A DNA stretch of 24,972 nucleotides, from NCBI GenBank assembly GCA_009782085.1, contig WQUN01000115.1:1-24972 (forward strand), in the 5' to 3' direction. Origin of the DNA: Bacillota bacterium. Lineage in GTDB: Bacteria; Bacillota; Clostridia; Lachnospirales; WQUN01. The translations under genes and the position numbers were made by a program. Shown one piece after another: positions 12,042 to 20,151 of the stretch; the stretch's first letter is position 1; every line of letters starts with the position of its first letter. The notes beneath the pieces are model-generated. The model was given only the letters and a program-made list of their open reading frames with translations. It was not told where the DNA came from and ran no database searches.

Positions 12042-12154
12042 ACTCTCCGGTTCGACACAGAGGCGATCCGCGGGCGCGGTTCGCGCCCGGTAATCCGCGC
12101 GGTTGACCCCCCTCTTTCGCGCGGCCTTTTGCCTCGGTTGCCGGGCCGGTTTTC

Positions 12155-12226
12155 GGCCTGTTGGTCAAGCGGTTAAGACACGGCCCTCTCACGGCTGAAA
12201 CAGGGGTTCGATTCCCCTACAGGTCA
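12155..12226 (+). tRNA. tRNA-Glu (anticodon CUC)
   Basis: A complete cloverleaf: acceptor GGCCTGT/ACAGGTC with discriminator A, D arm TGGTCAAGCGGTTAAGACA, anticodon stem CGGCC/GGCTG with loop CTCTCAC (anticodon CTC, U33 in place), and T arm CAGGGGTTCGATTCCCCT. The encoded 3' CCA is absent (TGA follows), so CCA must be added. It decodes GAG and stands alone with its own promoter and terminator. Confidence 0.95.
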
Positions 12227-12229
12227 TGA

Positions 12230-12277
12230 AAAAACAGGAGCCCGCTTCCGGTTTCACGGAGGCGGGTTCCTGTTTTT
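12230..12277. terminator. Rho-independent terminator after tRNA-Glu
   Basis: AACAGGAGCCCGC pairs with GCGGGTTCCTGTT, an inner TCCG/CGGA pairing extends the stem, and TTTTT follows on the plus strand. The complementary A-run on the left makes it able to stop minus-strand transcripts of the ABC operon ending at 12293. Confidence 0.9.
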
Positions 12278-12292
12278 CAATGGTATTCAATA

Positions 12293-14182
12293 TCACTCGC
12301 GCGTCAGCGCCCCGGTATACAGCTGGTAATACTTCCCCTTCCCCCTCAGCAGGGCCTCGTGGTCGCCGCGCTCAATGACGCGCCCGTTTTCCAGGACCAT
12401 GATCGCGTCGGCGTTCCGGATAGTCGAGAGCCTGTGGGCTATGACAAAGACCGTCCTGCCCTCCATCAGAGCGTCCATGCCCCTTTGCACCATGACCTCC
12501 GTACGCGTGTCGATGCTGGAGGTGGCCTCGTCCATGATCAGAATCGGCGTGTCGCAGGCGGCGGCCCTGGCGATGGAGATAAGCTGCCTCTGGCCCTGCG
12601 AGAGGCTCCCGCCGTCCCCCTCGATGTACGTGTCGTACCCCTGGGGCAGGCGCATAATAAAGTCGTGGGCGTTGGCGGTCCTGGCGGCGCGCTCCACGTC
12701 CTCCCTCGTCGCGCCGGGCTTCCCGTAGCCGATGTTGTCGGCCACGGTGCCCGAAAACAGGCTCACGTCCTGCAAAACGATCCCCATGGAGCGGCGGAGG
12801 GAACTCTTCCTGATTTTGTTGATGTTTATGCCGTCCACGCGTATCTTGCCGTCCGCGATGTCGTAGAAGCGGTTCAGCAGGTTCGTGATCGTGGTCTTTC
12901 CGGCGCCTGTCGCGCCGACGAAGGCGATCTTCTCTCCCGGCCTGGCGCAGAGCGAGACGTCATGGAGCACGAGCTTTTCCGGGACGTATCCGAAGTCCAC
13001 ATCCGAGAGCGCCACGTCCCCCCTGACCTCCGTCAGGGTGACGCCGCCGCCGGCTGTGTGCGGGCGCCTCCAGGCGAAAAGGCCCGTGTGTCCGTCGCAT
13101 TCAGCGAGTCCGTCCTTTTCCCTGCGGGCGTTCACCAGTTCCACATAGCCCTCGTCCGCCTCGGCTTTCTCGTCCAGGAGCCTGAAAATCCTGCCGGCCC
13201 CTGCCAAAGACATGACGATGAAGTTGATCTGGGTGGATATCTGGGAGATCGGCGCGCTGAAGCTCTTGGAAAGCGTCAGAAACGACGCGATGGCCCCCAA
13301 GGTCACGCCGGTCACCCCGTGCAGGCCCATGGCCCCGCCGATCATGGCGATGAGCACGTACTGGGCGTTGCCTATATTGCCCATGATGGGCATGGTGATG
13401 TTGGAGAAGATGTTGGCGCGGGTGGACTGGCGGCAGAGGTCGTCGTTGCGCCGGTCAAAATCCGCCTCCGCGGCCTTCTCGCGGCAGAAGACCTTTATGA
13501 CTTTCTGGCCGTTTATCATCTCCTCGATATAGCCGTTGAGAGCGCCCAGGCTGGCCTGCTGCCTGACGAAATAGCCGGCGGACCGGCCGCCTGTGAACCT
13601 CGCCACCAGCAGCATGACCGCCACGCAGGCAAAGACCAGAAGGCTCAGCGGCACGTTGATAATGAGCATGGCCACCGCCACGGAAATAATGGTTATCACC
13701 GCGGAGAGGGCCTGGGGGATGCTCTGGGAGATCATGTCCCGGAGGGTGTCCGTGTCGTTGGTGTAGAGGCTCATCATGTCCCCGTGGGTGTGGGTGTCGT
13801 AGTAACTGATCGGCAAGCGCTGCATATGCTCGAACATCTGGTCGCGTATCTTCTTCAACACGCCCTGGGAGATGTTGACCATCATCCGGTTGTAGAAAAG
13901 CGTGCACAAGATCCCGGCCATATACACGGCGCCCATGAACAGCACGGCCCCGAGAAGGCCGGAGAACACCGGATCCGGCGAGGCCAGGAGCGGCGCGATA
14001 TAGTCGTCCACGAGCTTCCGGACAAAGGCCGCCCCGGCCACGTTGGCCGCGGCGCCGGCCGCGATGCTCAGGAACACGAACACGAAGGCCAGCTTGTACG
14101 CGCCGGTTATATAAGAAAACAGCCGTCTTGCCGTCTTCCACTCGACGGCGGGCCGGCGTACGGATTTTTTACTGTTCCGCAT
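12293..14182 (-). CDS. Heterodimeric ABC exporter subunit with canonical Walker B
   Basis: 629 residues: transmembrane domain (about 30-330, six helices), then a nucleotide-binding domain. Walker A is GATGAGKTT, Walker B is LIMDEATSSID with the catalytic Glu intact, and the signature is the variant LSQGQRQ. Before the NBD lies an insert containing YVELVNARREKDG and HTGLFAWRRP, which I recognise from the larger partner of Firmicute exporters of the BmrCD/YheHI kind. It should form a heterodimer with the upstream gene's product and export drugs, lipids or peptides; the substrate is unknown. Its ATG lies 14 nt inside the end of the upstream gene, so the pair is translationally coupled. The convergent terminator at 12230-12277 closes the operon. 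Confidence 0.92.
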   Translation of the reverse strand: MRNSKKSVRRPAVEWKTARRLFSYITGAYKLAFVFVFLSIAAGAAANVAGAAFVRKLVDDYIAPLLASPDPVFSGLLGAVLFMGAVYMAGILCTLFYNRMMVNISQGVLKKIRDQMFEHMQRLPISYYDTHTHGDMMSLYTNDTDTLRDMISQSIPQALSAVITIISVAVAMLIINVPLSLLVFACVAVMLLVARFTGGRSAGYFVRQQASLGALNGYIEEMINGQKVIKVFCREKAAEADFDRRNDDLCRQSTRANIFSNITMPIMGNIGNAQYVLIAMIGGAMGLHGVTGVTLGAIASFLTLSKSFSAPISQISTQINFIVMSLAGAGRIFRLLDEKAEADEGYVELVNARREKDGLAECDGHTGLFAWRRPHTAGGGVTLTEVRGDVALSDVDFGYVPEKLVLHDVSLCARPGEKIAFVGATGAGKTTITNLLNRFYDIADGKIRVDGININKIRKSSLRRSMGIVLQDVSLFSGTVADNIGYGKPGATREDVERAARTANAHDFIMRLPQGYDTYIEGDGGSLSQGQRQLISIARAAACDTPILIMDEATSSIDTRTEVMVQRGMDALMEGRTVFVIAHRLSTIRNADAIMVLENGRVIERGDHEALLRGKGKYYQLYTGALTRE

Positions 14183-15923
14183 CGAAGTCGCCTCCCCCGA
14201 TCTGAGACTGGTAAACTTCCCTGTATATCCCGCTCTTATCCAGGAGTTCTTCGTGGGTACCGACCGCGCTTATTTTGCCGCCGTCCATGACAACGATCCT
14301 GTCCGCGTCCCGGACGCTCTGCGCGCGCTGGGCGATGATCAGCTTCGTGGTGCCCGGTATCTCGTCGTAAAAGGCCTTGCGTATCAGCGCATCCGTGCGC
14401 GTGTCCACCGCGCTCGTGGAGTCGTCCAGGATCAGCACCTTCGGCTTTTTCAAAAGCGCGCGGGCTATGCAGAGGCGCTGTTTCTGCCCGCCGGAGACGT
14501 TCGTCCCGCCCTGTTCTATATGGGTGTCGTACCCGTCGGGGAAGGAGCGGATGAACCCGTCGGCCTGGGCCAGCTCGCAGGCGCGGACAAGCTCCTCGTC
14601 GGCGGCGTCCGGGTTGCCCCAGCGCAGGTTCTCTTTCACCGTGCCGGAGAACAGCACGTTCTTCTGCAGAACGACGGCCACCTCGTTCCGGAGGCTCTCT
14701 ATGTCGTAGTCCCGCACGTCAACGCCGCCGACCCTGACGCACCCGCGGGTCGCGTCGAAGAGCCGGGGGATGAGCTGAACCAGCGTGGTCTTGGAGCTGC
14801 CGGTGCCGCCGATGACGCCTATCGTCTCCCCGGCTTTGATCGACAGGTTTATGCCGGACAGGCTCAGCCCGGCCCCGTCCGCGCCCTTCCCGTAGGAGAA
14901 GTCCACGTTCTCGAACGCCACGGAACCGTCCCTCACCTCATAAAGCGGGTTGGGGCCGTTCTGGATATCGCTTTTTTCGTTCAAAACCTCCACGATGCGC
15001 TCCGCGCTGGCCCTGGAGATTATCAGCATGACGAACACCATCGAGAGCAGGTTCAGGCTCATCAAAATCAGCATCGCGTAGGTGTACACGCTCATAAGCT
15101 CGCCTGTGGTCATGCGGCCTATAACCACCAGCCGCGCGCCGATCCAGGCGATCAGAAGCATACAGCCGTACATGACGAACTGAAATATAGGCGCGTTGAA
15201 AGCCACCCGTTTGCCCGCCTTGGAGAAATCACGGAATATGCTTTCGGAGATGGCCCCGAATTTGCCTATCTCCTTTTCCTCCCGGACGCAGCTCTTGACC
15301 ACGCGTATGCCGCGGAGGTTCTCCTGCACCACGCGGTTCAGCTTGTCGTAGGTCTGGAACACCCGGACGAAGACGGGATGCACACGGAAAATGATGAAGA
15401 ACAGCCCGAAGCCCAGAACTGGCGCCGCTCCCAGAAAGATCAGCGATATCTCCCCGTTGGCGAGGAAGGCCATGACCAGCGCGAAAACCAGCATGACGGG
15501 GGAACGCACGGCTTGCCGGATCAGCATTTGGAAGGCCATCTGCACGTTGGTCACGTCGGTGGTCATGCGGGTGACGAGGCTGGCCGTCGAGAACTTGTCG
15601 ATGTTGGAGAAGGAAAAAGCCTCCACGCCGGTAAAAATGTCGTGCCGGAGGTTCCGAGCGAAGCCGGCGGAAGCCCTGGCGGCGAAGAAGCCGGAGAGGG
15701 AGCCGAGCGTCAGGGAGAGCAAGGCGCAGAAGAACAGTATCAGGCCCATGCGAAGTATGTAGGACATGTCCCCGGGCGTGACTCCCCTGTCGATCAAATC
15801 GGCCATGAGGGCCGGGATCAGGACCTCCATCGAGACTTCCAGCACCATGAACACGGGCGAGCACAGGGAATCTCTCCTGTACTGCCGGACGGAGCCCAGC
15901 AGCTTTTTAAGCATGATAAGCAT
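14169..15923 (-). CDS. Heterodimeric ABC exporter subunit with degenerate Walker B
   Basis: 584 residues: six-helix transmembrane domain (about 20-310) and a C-terminal NBD with Walker A GGTGSSKTT, signature VSGGQKQRL and Walker B VLILDDSTSAVD. In Walker B the catalytic Glu is Asp, the mark of the non-hydrolysing site of asymmetric heterodimers such as TM287/288. Together with the partner's LSQGQ signature this makes one degenerate and one consensus ATP site. First gene of the operon; GGGAGG is about 12 nt upstream of the ATG. The 5' region holds a promoter and three phased palindromes likely to be an operator, so expression is probably repressible. Confidence 0.92.
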   Translation of the reverse strand: MLIMLKKLLGSVRQYRRDSLCSPVFMVLEVSMEVLIPALMADLIDRGVTPGDMSYILRMGLILFFCALLSLTLGSLSGFFAARASAGFARNLRHDIFTGVEAFSFSNIDKFSTASLVTRMTTDVTNVQMAFQMLIRQAVRSPVMLVFALVMAFLANGEISLIFLGAAPVLGFGLFFIIFRVHPVFVRVFQTYDKLNRVVQENLRGIRVVKSCVREEKEIGKFGAISESIFRDFSKAGKRVAFNAPIFQFVMYGCMLLIAWIGARLVVIGRMTTGELMSVYTYAMLILMSLNLLSMVFVMLIISRASAERIVEVLNEKSDIQNGPNPLYEVRDGSVAFENVDFSYGKGADGAGLSLSGINLSIKAGETIGVIGGTGSSKTTLVQLIPRLFDATRGCVRVGGVDVRDYDIESLRNEVAVVLQKNVLFSGTVKENLRWGNPDAADEELVRACELAQADGFIRSFPDGYDTHIEQGGTNVSGGQKQRLCIARALLKKPKVLILDDSTSAVDTRTDALIRKAFYDEIPGTTKLIIAQRAQSVRDADRIVVMDGGKISAVGTHEELLDKSGIYREVYQSQIGGGDFDAEQ

Positions 15924-15949
15924 TCTGTCAGTATTCCTCCCGGGGCGTC

Positions 15950-15988
15950 GCGGAAAATTTCCCGCGGAAATTCCGTTGCGGAAATTCC
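15950..15988. promoter_or_regulatory. Three phased GCGGAAATTCC sites, candidate operator
   Basis: GCGGAAAATTTCC (15950), GCGGAAATTCC (15964) and GCGGAAATTCC (15978) start exactly 14 nt apart. Each contains the palindromic core GGAA-A/T-TTCC. They lie between the predicted start site of the minus-strand ABC promoter and the ABC start codon, where bound protein would block transcription. No regulator gene is adjacent. Confidence 0.55.
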
Positions 15989-15992
15989 ATTA

Positions 15993-16021
15993 ATTATAAG
16001 GCCTCCGGCGGGAATTGAAAA
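15993..16021 (-). promoter_or_regulatory. Candidate promoter of the ABC exporter operon
   Basis: On the minus strand TTTTCA (16016-16021), 17-nt spacer, perfect TATAAT (15993-15998). Transcription would start near 15986, within the third operator-like palindrome. Confidence 0.55.
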
Positions 16022-16034
16022 GCGCTAATTTATC

Positions 16035-16063
16035 TTGACTGCCGCCGCCGTTTGTGATTAACT
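16035..16063 (+). promoter_or_regulatory. Candidate promoter of the acyl-CoA synthetase gene
   Basis: TTGACT (16035-16040), 17-nt spacer, weak TTAACT (16058-16063). The -35 is good and the -10 poor. If real, transcription starts near 16070, after the GTG at 16054, favouring the start at 16111. Confidence 0.35.
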
Positions 16064-16110
16064 CTAACAAAACGACAAATACGGGCGGCGCGGCCACGGA
16101 GGGATGCGGC

Positions 16111-17700
16111 GTGAGCAAGCCTTTTTATTTCGCGCGGAAACGCACCGGCACGGTTCAGACCCTTATAGAGGAAACCGCCGGCCAGTATCCGAAATACCCC
16201 TTCTGCGACTACGTGTCCGACGGGAAGAACGTCACGAAAACCTACGGGGACCTGATGGGCGATATCCGGAAGATAGAGGCTTATCTCTCCGAAACCGGCG
16301 CAAGGCGCGCGGGGCTTGTCGGGGCGACCAGCTACCGGTGGTTAAGCGTGTTCATGGCCTGCCTGCACGCGGGCGTCGTCCTGGTCCCGCTGGACTCTTT
16401 GCTGTCGGACGACGACCTGCTCTATCAAATCGGACACGCCGACATCGGGATACTGTTCTGCGACCAAAAATTCCTGAGCCTGTCCGAAAAGATCGGACCT
16501 GACGGCCTGTGCAAAACTTTCCGCCTTCTGGACGCGGACGGCGAAGGCAGCCTGTCCTATGAGACGGACAGGCGCGCGGGCGCTCCCTCTACCGCTCCGC
16601 CGGTTCTGGACAAAAGCGAGCTCGCGATGATCGTGTACACCTCCGGCACGACCGGCAGGCCGAAGGGCGTGATGCTGAGCCAGGAAAACCTGCTGGAATC
16701 GGCCTATTACGGCTACTGCGTGGTGGACACGCCCGTCGGCGCGCATCTGCTTATAATACTGCCCAACAACCATATGTTCACGATCGGCCACTGTTTCCTG
16801 ACGCCGCTCTTTTTCGCCGCCGACCTCTGCCTCAACGACTCCATATTCAATACCTTCGCCAACATCAAGAAATACAGGATCGACTTCATCGTGGCCGTCC
16901 CGGCGGTCATGAGGCTGTTCAAGAACGAGATAGAGCTCCAGCTAAGAATGGCCGGGTACGGGCCGCTGGAGACGATGGACAAGATCAGGCGGACGCTCGT
17001 TTCGGCGGCGGTCAAAAAAAAGATCGGCCAAAACCTGCAGTCGGTAGTGTGCGGGGGCGCACCGCTGGACCCGTCCTTCGTCCATTTTTTCAGGCTTTTG
17101 GGCATACAGCTCCAGGGCGGCTACGGCATGACCGAATGCGCCCCGCTGATCTCCTGCCAGGTCAAAAATCACATAGATTACGACAGGGCCGCTTCCGTGG
17201 GCAGGCCCGGCGTCTGCTGCAAGGTCAGGATCGAGGACGGGGAGATACTGGTGTCCGGGACGAACGTCATGATGGGTTATTACAAAGACCCGGAGAGCAC
17301 CGCGGAGGCGCTGAAGGACGGCTGGCTCAGGACAGGCGACCTGGGCCGCCTGGACGAGGAGGGCTTTCTGTACGTCACCGGCCGCAAAAAAAACCTGATA
17401 ATCCTCAGCAACGGGGAAAACGTGTCGCCGGAGGAGCTGGAAACCCTGTTCGACGACAGCAAAAACATCGACGGCGTCGTCGTTTCCGCCGACGACGAGC
17501 TGGACGTGATAACCGCGGAGATACATCCGGCGCAAAAAGCCGTCGCCGAGCAGGGGTTGGAGCAGACGCAGGCTCTGATAAGGCAGGAGGTAAAGGACAA
17601 AAACCAGAAACTGCCGATTTATAAGCAGATAAAGCTCGTCGTTTTCAGGGACGAGCCGTTTGAGCGAACGACGACGATGAAGATCAAACGGCCATCCTGA
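16111..17700 (+). CDS. AMP-forming acyl-CoA synthetase-like ligase
   Basis: 529 residues from a GTG at 16111, chosen over the in-frame GTG at 16054 because GGAGGG lies 7 nt upstream. Adenylate-forming enzyme motifs in order: MIVYTSGTTGRPKGVMLS (P-loop), QGGYGMTECAPLIS, GWLRTGDLGRLDEEGFLYVTGRKKNLII (hinge and Asp), ENVSPEELE, and MKIKRP at the very C-terminus, supplying the catalytic Lys. It should activate a carboxylic acid, most likely a fatty acid, as acyl-AMP and pass it to CoA or a carrier. Substrate cannot be read from sequence. The last 17 bp overlap the convergent DUF445 gene. Confidence 0.88.
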   Translation: MSKPFYFARKRTGTVQTLIEETAGQYPKYPFCDYVSDGKNVTKTYGDLMGDIRKIEAYLSETGARRAGLVGATSYRWLSVFMACLHAGVVLVPLDSLLSDDDLLYQIGHADIGILFCDQKFLSLSEKIGPDGLCKTFRLLDADGEGSLSYETDRRAGAPSTAPPVLDKSELAMIVYTSGTTGRPKGVMLSQENLLESAYYGYCVVDTPVGAHLLIILPNNHMFTIGHCFLTPLFFAADLCLNDSIFNTFANIKKYRIDFIVAVPAVMRLFKNEIELQLRMAGYGPLETMDKIRRTLVSAAVKKKIGQNLQSVVCGGAPLDPSFVHFFRLLGIQLQGGYGMTECAPLISCQVKNHIDYDRAASVGRPGVCCKVRIEDGEILVSGTNVMMGYYKDPESTAEALKDGWLRTGDLGRLDEEGFLYVTGRKKNLIILSNGENVSPEELETLFDDSKNIDGVVVSADDELDVITAEIHPAQKAVAEQGLEQTQALIRQEVKDKNQKLPIYKQIKLVVFRDEPFERTTTMKIKRPS

Positions 17701-18943
17701 CAAGAGTCAGCCCGATTCCGATCAGAAACCCGCAAACCGCCCCGTTGACGCGGATCCACTGCAGATCCTTGCCCATGCTGTTCTCCATCATCGTGACAAG
17801 GGCCTTGTCGTCGAGCTTGTCCAGGTTTTCCCTGACGAGCTTCCCGATCCTGGAGTGGTTGGCGTCCACCAGCTCGTATATCGCCCGGCGGATCCAGGCT
17901 TCGATTTTCCCGGTTTTTTCCGGGGAGGACAGGAGGTTTCCGAGAAAAGCCTTTACGCGCGGCAAAATCTCCCGCTCTATAGCGTCCTCGCTTTGCAGCG
18001 CGGCGGTGAGCCTGTCTTTCAGCAGGTACAATATTTCCGTTATTTTGCCGGCTAAACCGTAATTTCCCGCCGCCTCGTTTATCCAAACGCTTATGTCGCC
18101 CATGAGCCGGCCGTCTTCCGGGATTTCGGCGGCCTTGGCTTCTAGCGCCGATATGACCGCCCGCCGCCATTCGCTGCCGTCCGACCTAAGTTCTCTTATT
18201 TTATCCAGAACGACCGGCTGTAGCATGGCGCCCAGCCTGTTCTCGTCCAGCAGCATTTTAAGCCCGCTCAGGGTCAGCTTCAGCAGGCCGTCCGCCTTAA
18301 CGCCGTTTATGAGCCTCATCGCCGCCGCGCCCAAAGCCGCTCTCGTTTCTTCCTTTTCGGCCCATTTTTCCGCTTCGGAGACGGCGTAGTCCAGGGCGTT
18401 CCGCGGAAGGCCGCTCTCCAGGGCGAAGCCGGCGGCCCGCGTCAGGAGGAGCTTTACGCCGGCCGCGTCCGCGCGTTTCATTATTTCCCTCTCTATATAC
18501 AGGGCGGGTTTTTCCGCGGAGAGCCCCGCGACGAACGGGACCAGCTCCCCGGAGATCCATTTTTTCATGGAATCCGAGTACAGTTCCTTCCCGATGACCG
18601 CGCCGAGCTTTTCGACAAAATTGACCTGCCCCAGCTTGTTCTTAATGCTTTCCTTCGTCAGCCAATCGTTCTCCAGTACGCCGACGAGGGCGTCTATCAG
18701 CCTTTTGCGGTTTTTCACCAGCAAGGCCGTATGGGGGATCGGTATCCCCAGCGGATGGCGGAACAGCGCCGTCACGGCGAACCAGTCCGCCAGCCCGCCC
18801 ACCAGGCCGGCTTCGAACCCGCCCTGCAGAACCTGCAGAACGGGGTGCGCGTGAAAGAGCAATGTTATGACAAAGCCCGCGGCCATGACGGCCAGCGAGA
18901 TTAAGGCCAGGTTTTTGGACGTGCGCTTCCGCTTCTGTGCCAT
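17684..18943 (-). CDS. DUF445 family membrane protein
   Basis: 419 residues with the DUF445 layout: a basic N-terminus, a membrane helix (about 11-30), then GGFEAGLVGGLADWFAVTALFRHPLGIPIPHTALLVKN split over about 41-77 with the conserved GLADWFAVxALFRHP motif, a long helical soluble region with RIGKLVRENLDKLDD, and a final membrane helix (about 400-417). Members are common in bacteria and of unknown function; some are linked to membrane organisation. Its stop lies inside the end of the convergent acyl-CoA synthetase gene, so the two transcripts are antisense at their 3' ends. No terminator separates them. Confidence 0.9.
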   Translation of the reverse strand: MAQKRKRTSKNLALISLAVMAAGFVITLLFHAHPVLQVLQGGFEAGLVGGLADWFAVTALFRHPLGIPIPHTALLVKNRKRLIDALVGVLENDWLTKESIKNKLGQVNFVEKLGAVIGKELYSDSMKKWISGELVPFVAGLSAEKPALYIEREIMKRADAAGVKLLLTRAAGFALESGLPRNALDYAVSEAEKWAEKEETRAALGAAAMRLINGVKADGLLKLTLSGLKMLLDENRLGAMLQPVVLDKIRELRSDGSEWRRAVISALEAKAAEIPEDGRLMGDISVWINEAAGNYGLAGKITEILYLLKDRLTAALQSEDAIEREILPRVKAFLGNLLSSPEKTGKIEAWIRRAIYELVDANHSRIGKLVRENLDKLDDKALVTMMENSMGKDLQWIRVNGAVCGFLIGIGLTLVRMAV

Positions 18944-19046
18944 TGTTCGTCTCCGGAGGGTTTATTGTACCCAATATAACACAATACGGACGGCGGCGGC
19001 AATGGTCTGAGACTGATTCCAATATAAACACAGAGGAGGCCTGTAC

Positions 19047-20051
19047 ATGAAAATCCTGTTCATCGGCGGCACGGGGAGGATCAGCGCCGCCTGCGCGGCC
19101 AAAGCGGCCCAAAACGGTTGGGACGTGGCGCTCCTTAACCGCGGGAACGACCCCGGCTCCGTCCCGGACGGCGCGGAGGTGATCCGCGCGGACGTTTCGG
19201 ACGAGGACGCCGTCCGCCGGGCCCTCGCAGGGCGGCGCTTCGACTGCGCCGCGGACTTTCTCGTCTATACCCCGGAGCAGGCGCGCGGCCGCGTCCGCCT
19301 TTTTTCGGGCTTAACGGATCAGTTCATATTCATCGGCACCGCCTCGGCCTATCATAAGCCCGCTTCGGACTGGCTAATCACGGAGGGCACGCCTCTGGCG
19401 AACCCGTACTGGAAGTATTCCAGGGAAAAGATCGCCTGCGAGGAGGTTTTCATGGCCGAATACCGGGAAAACGGCTTCCCGGTGACCGTCGCGCGCCCCA
19501 GCCACACCTACGACCACCGCGCCGTGCCCGTGCCCATCCACGGCGCGAAGGGGAGCTGGCAGGTCATCGCGCGTATCCTTGCGGGCAAGCCGGTGATCGT
19601 CCACGGCGACGGGCTGTCCTTCTGGACGTTCACGCATTCATCCGACTTCGCCGAGGCCTTCGCCGGGCTTATAGGCAACCCGCACGCCATAGGCGAAGCC
19701 GTGCACATCACCTCAGACGAGAAGCTCACGTGGAACGCGGCCTTCGCGGCCATCGGCCACGCGCTTGGGAAAAAGGCGGACCTGCTCCACGTCTCATCCG
19801 AAATGCTGGCGGCGCACCGCCCGGATCTGGAGGGCAGCCTGCTGGGCGACAAGGCCCCCTCCATAATTTTTGACAACACAAAACTTAAACGGCTCGTTCC
19901 CGGTTTCACGGCCAAAGTTCGCTTCGACCAGGGCGTGCGCGGGACGCTGGAATACGTGCTCTCGCACGAGGACTGCCGGGTGGAGGACCCGGAATTCGAC
20001 GGATTTTGCGATATGATCGAGCGGAAATACAGGGAGTTTGTCGCGCCGTGA
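19047..20051 (+). CDS. NAD-dependent epimerase/dehydratase (extended SDR)
   Basis: 334 residues. ILFIGGTGRIS near the N-terminus is the Rossmann GGTGxI motif and YSREK is the active-site YxxxK, with Ser in the FIGTASAYH segment. The C-terminal half (HGDGLSFWTFTHSSDFAEAF, GEAVHITSDEKLTWNAAF) resembles atypical extended SDRs related to the CSP41-like group. It probably binds NAD(P) and a sugar nucleotide or related substrate; the reaction is not predictable. GAGGAGG lies about 9 nt before the ATG. It stands alone: DUF445 is divergent upstream and topB convergent downstream. Confidence 0.85.
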   Translation: MKILFIGGTGRISAACAAKAAQNGWDVALLNRGNDPGSVPDGAEVIRADVSDEDAVRRALAGRRFDCAADFLVYTPEQARGRVRLFSGLTDQFIFIGTASAYHKPASDWLITEGTPLANPYWKYSREKIACEEVFMAEYRENGFPVTVARPSHTYDHRAVPVPIHGAKGSWQVIARILAGKPVIVHGDGLSFWTFTHSSDFAEAFAGLIGNPHAIGEAVHITSDEKLTWNAAFAAIGHALGKKADLLHVSSEMLAAHRPDLEGSLLGDKAPSIIFDNTKLKRLVPGFTAKVRFDQGVRGTLEYVLSHEDCRVEDPEFDGFCDMIERKYREFVAP

Positions 20052-20151
20052 CCAATGGCAGCCGGTTTATACGAATGTTTGACGCGGGTTGATTACCCCA
20101 ACAAAATCCCCATCTCCAGCCGGACTTCCCTGCGCTTCAAATATGATAAGC

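Noticed and set aside
12042..12154. Riboswitch or T-box in the leader before tRNA-Glu
   Set aside because: GC-rich hairpins are present but there is no T-box motif, specifier loop or downstream coding gene; a trimmed tRNA leader explains it.
12359..14290. A 643-codon open frame on the plus strand
   Set aside because: It is exactly antisense to the ABC exporter gene, is rich in His, Asp, Gly and Arg as expected of a GC-rich shadow, and has no recognisable domain.
14253..16028. A 591-codon open frame on the plus strand
   Set aside because: Antisense to the first ABC exporter gene, with the same shadow composition and no domain; the sense frame has all ABC motifs.
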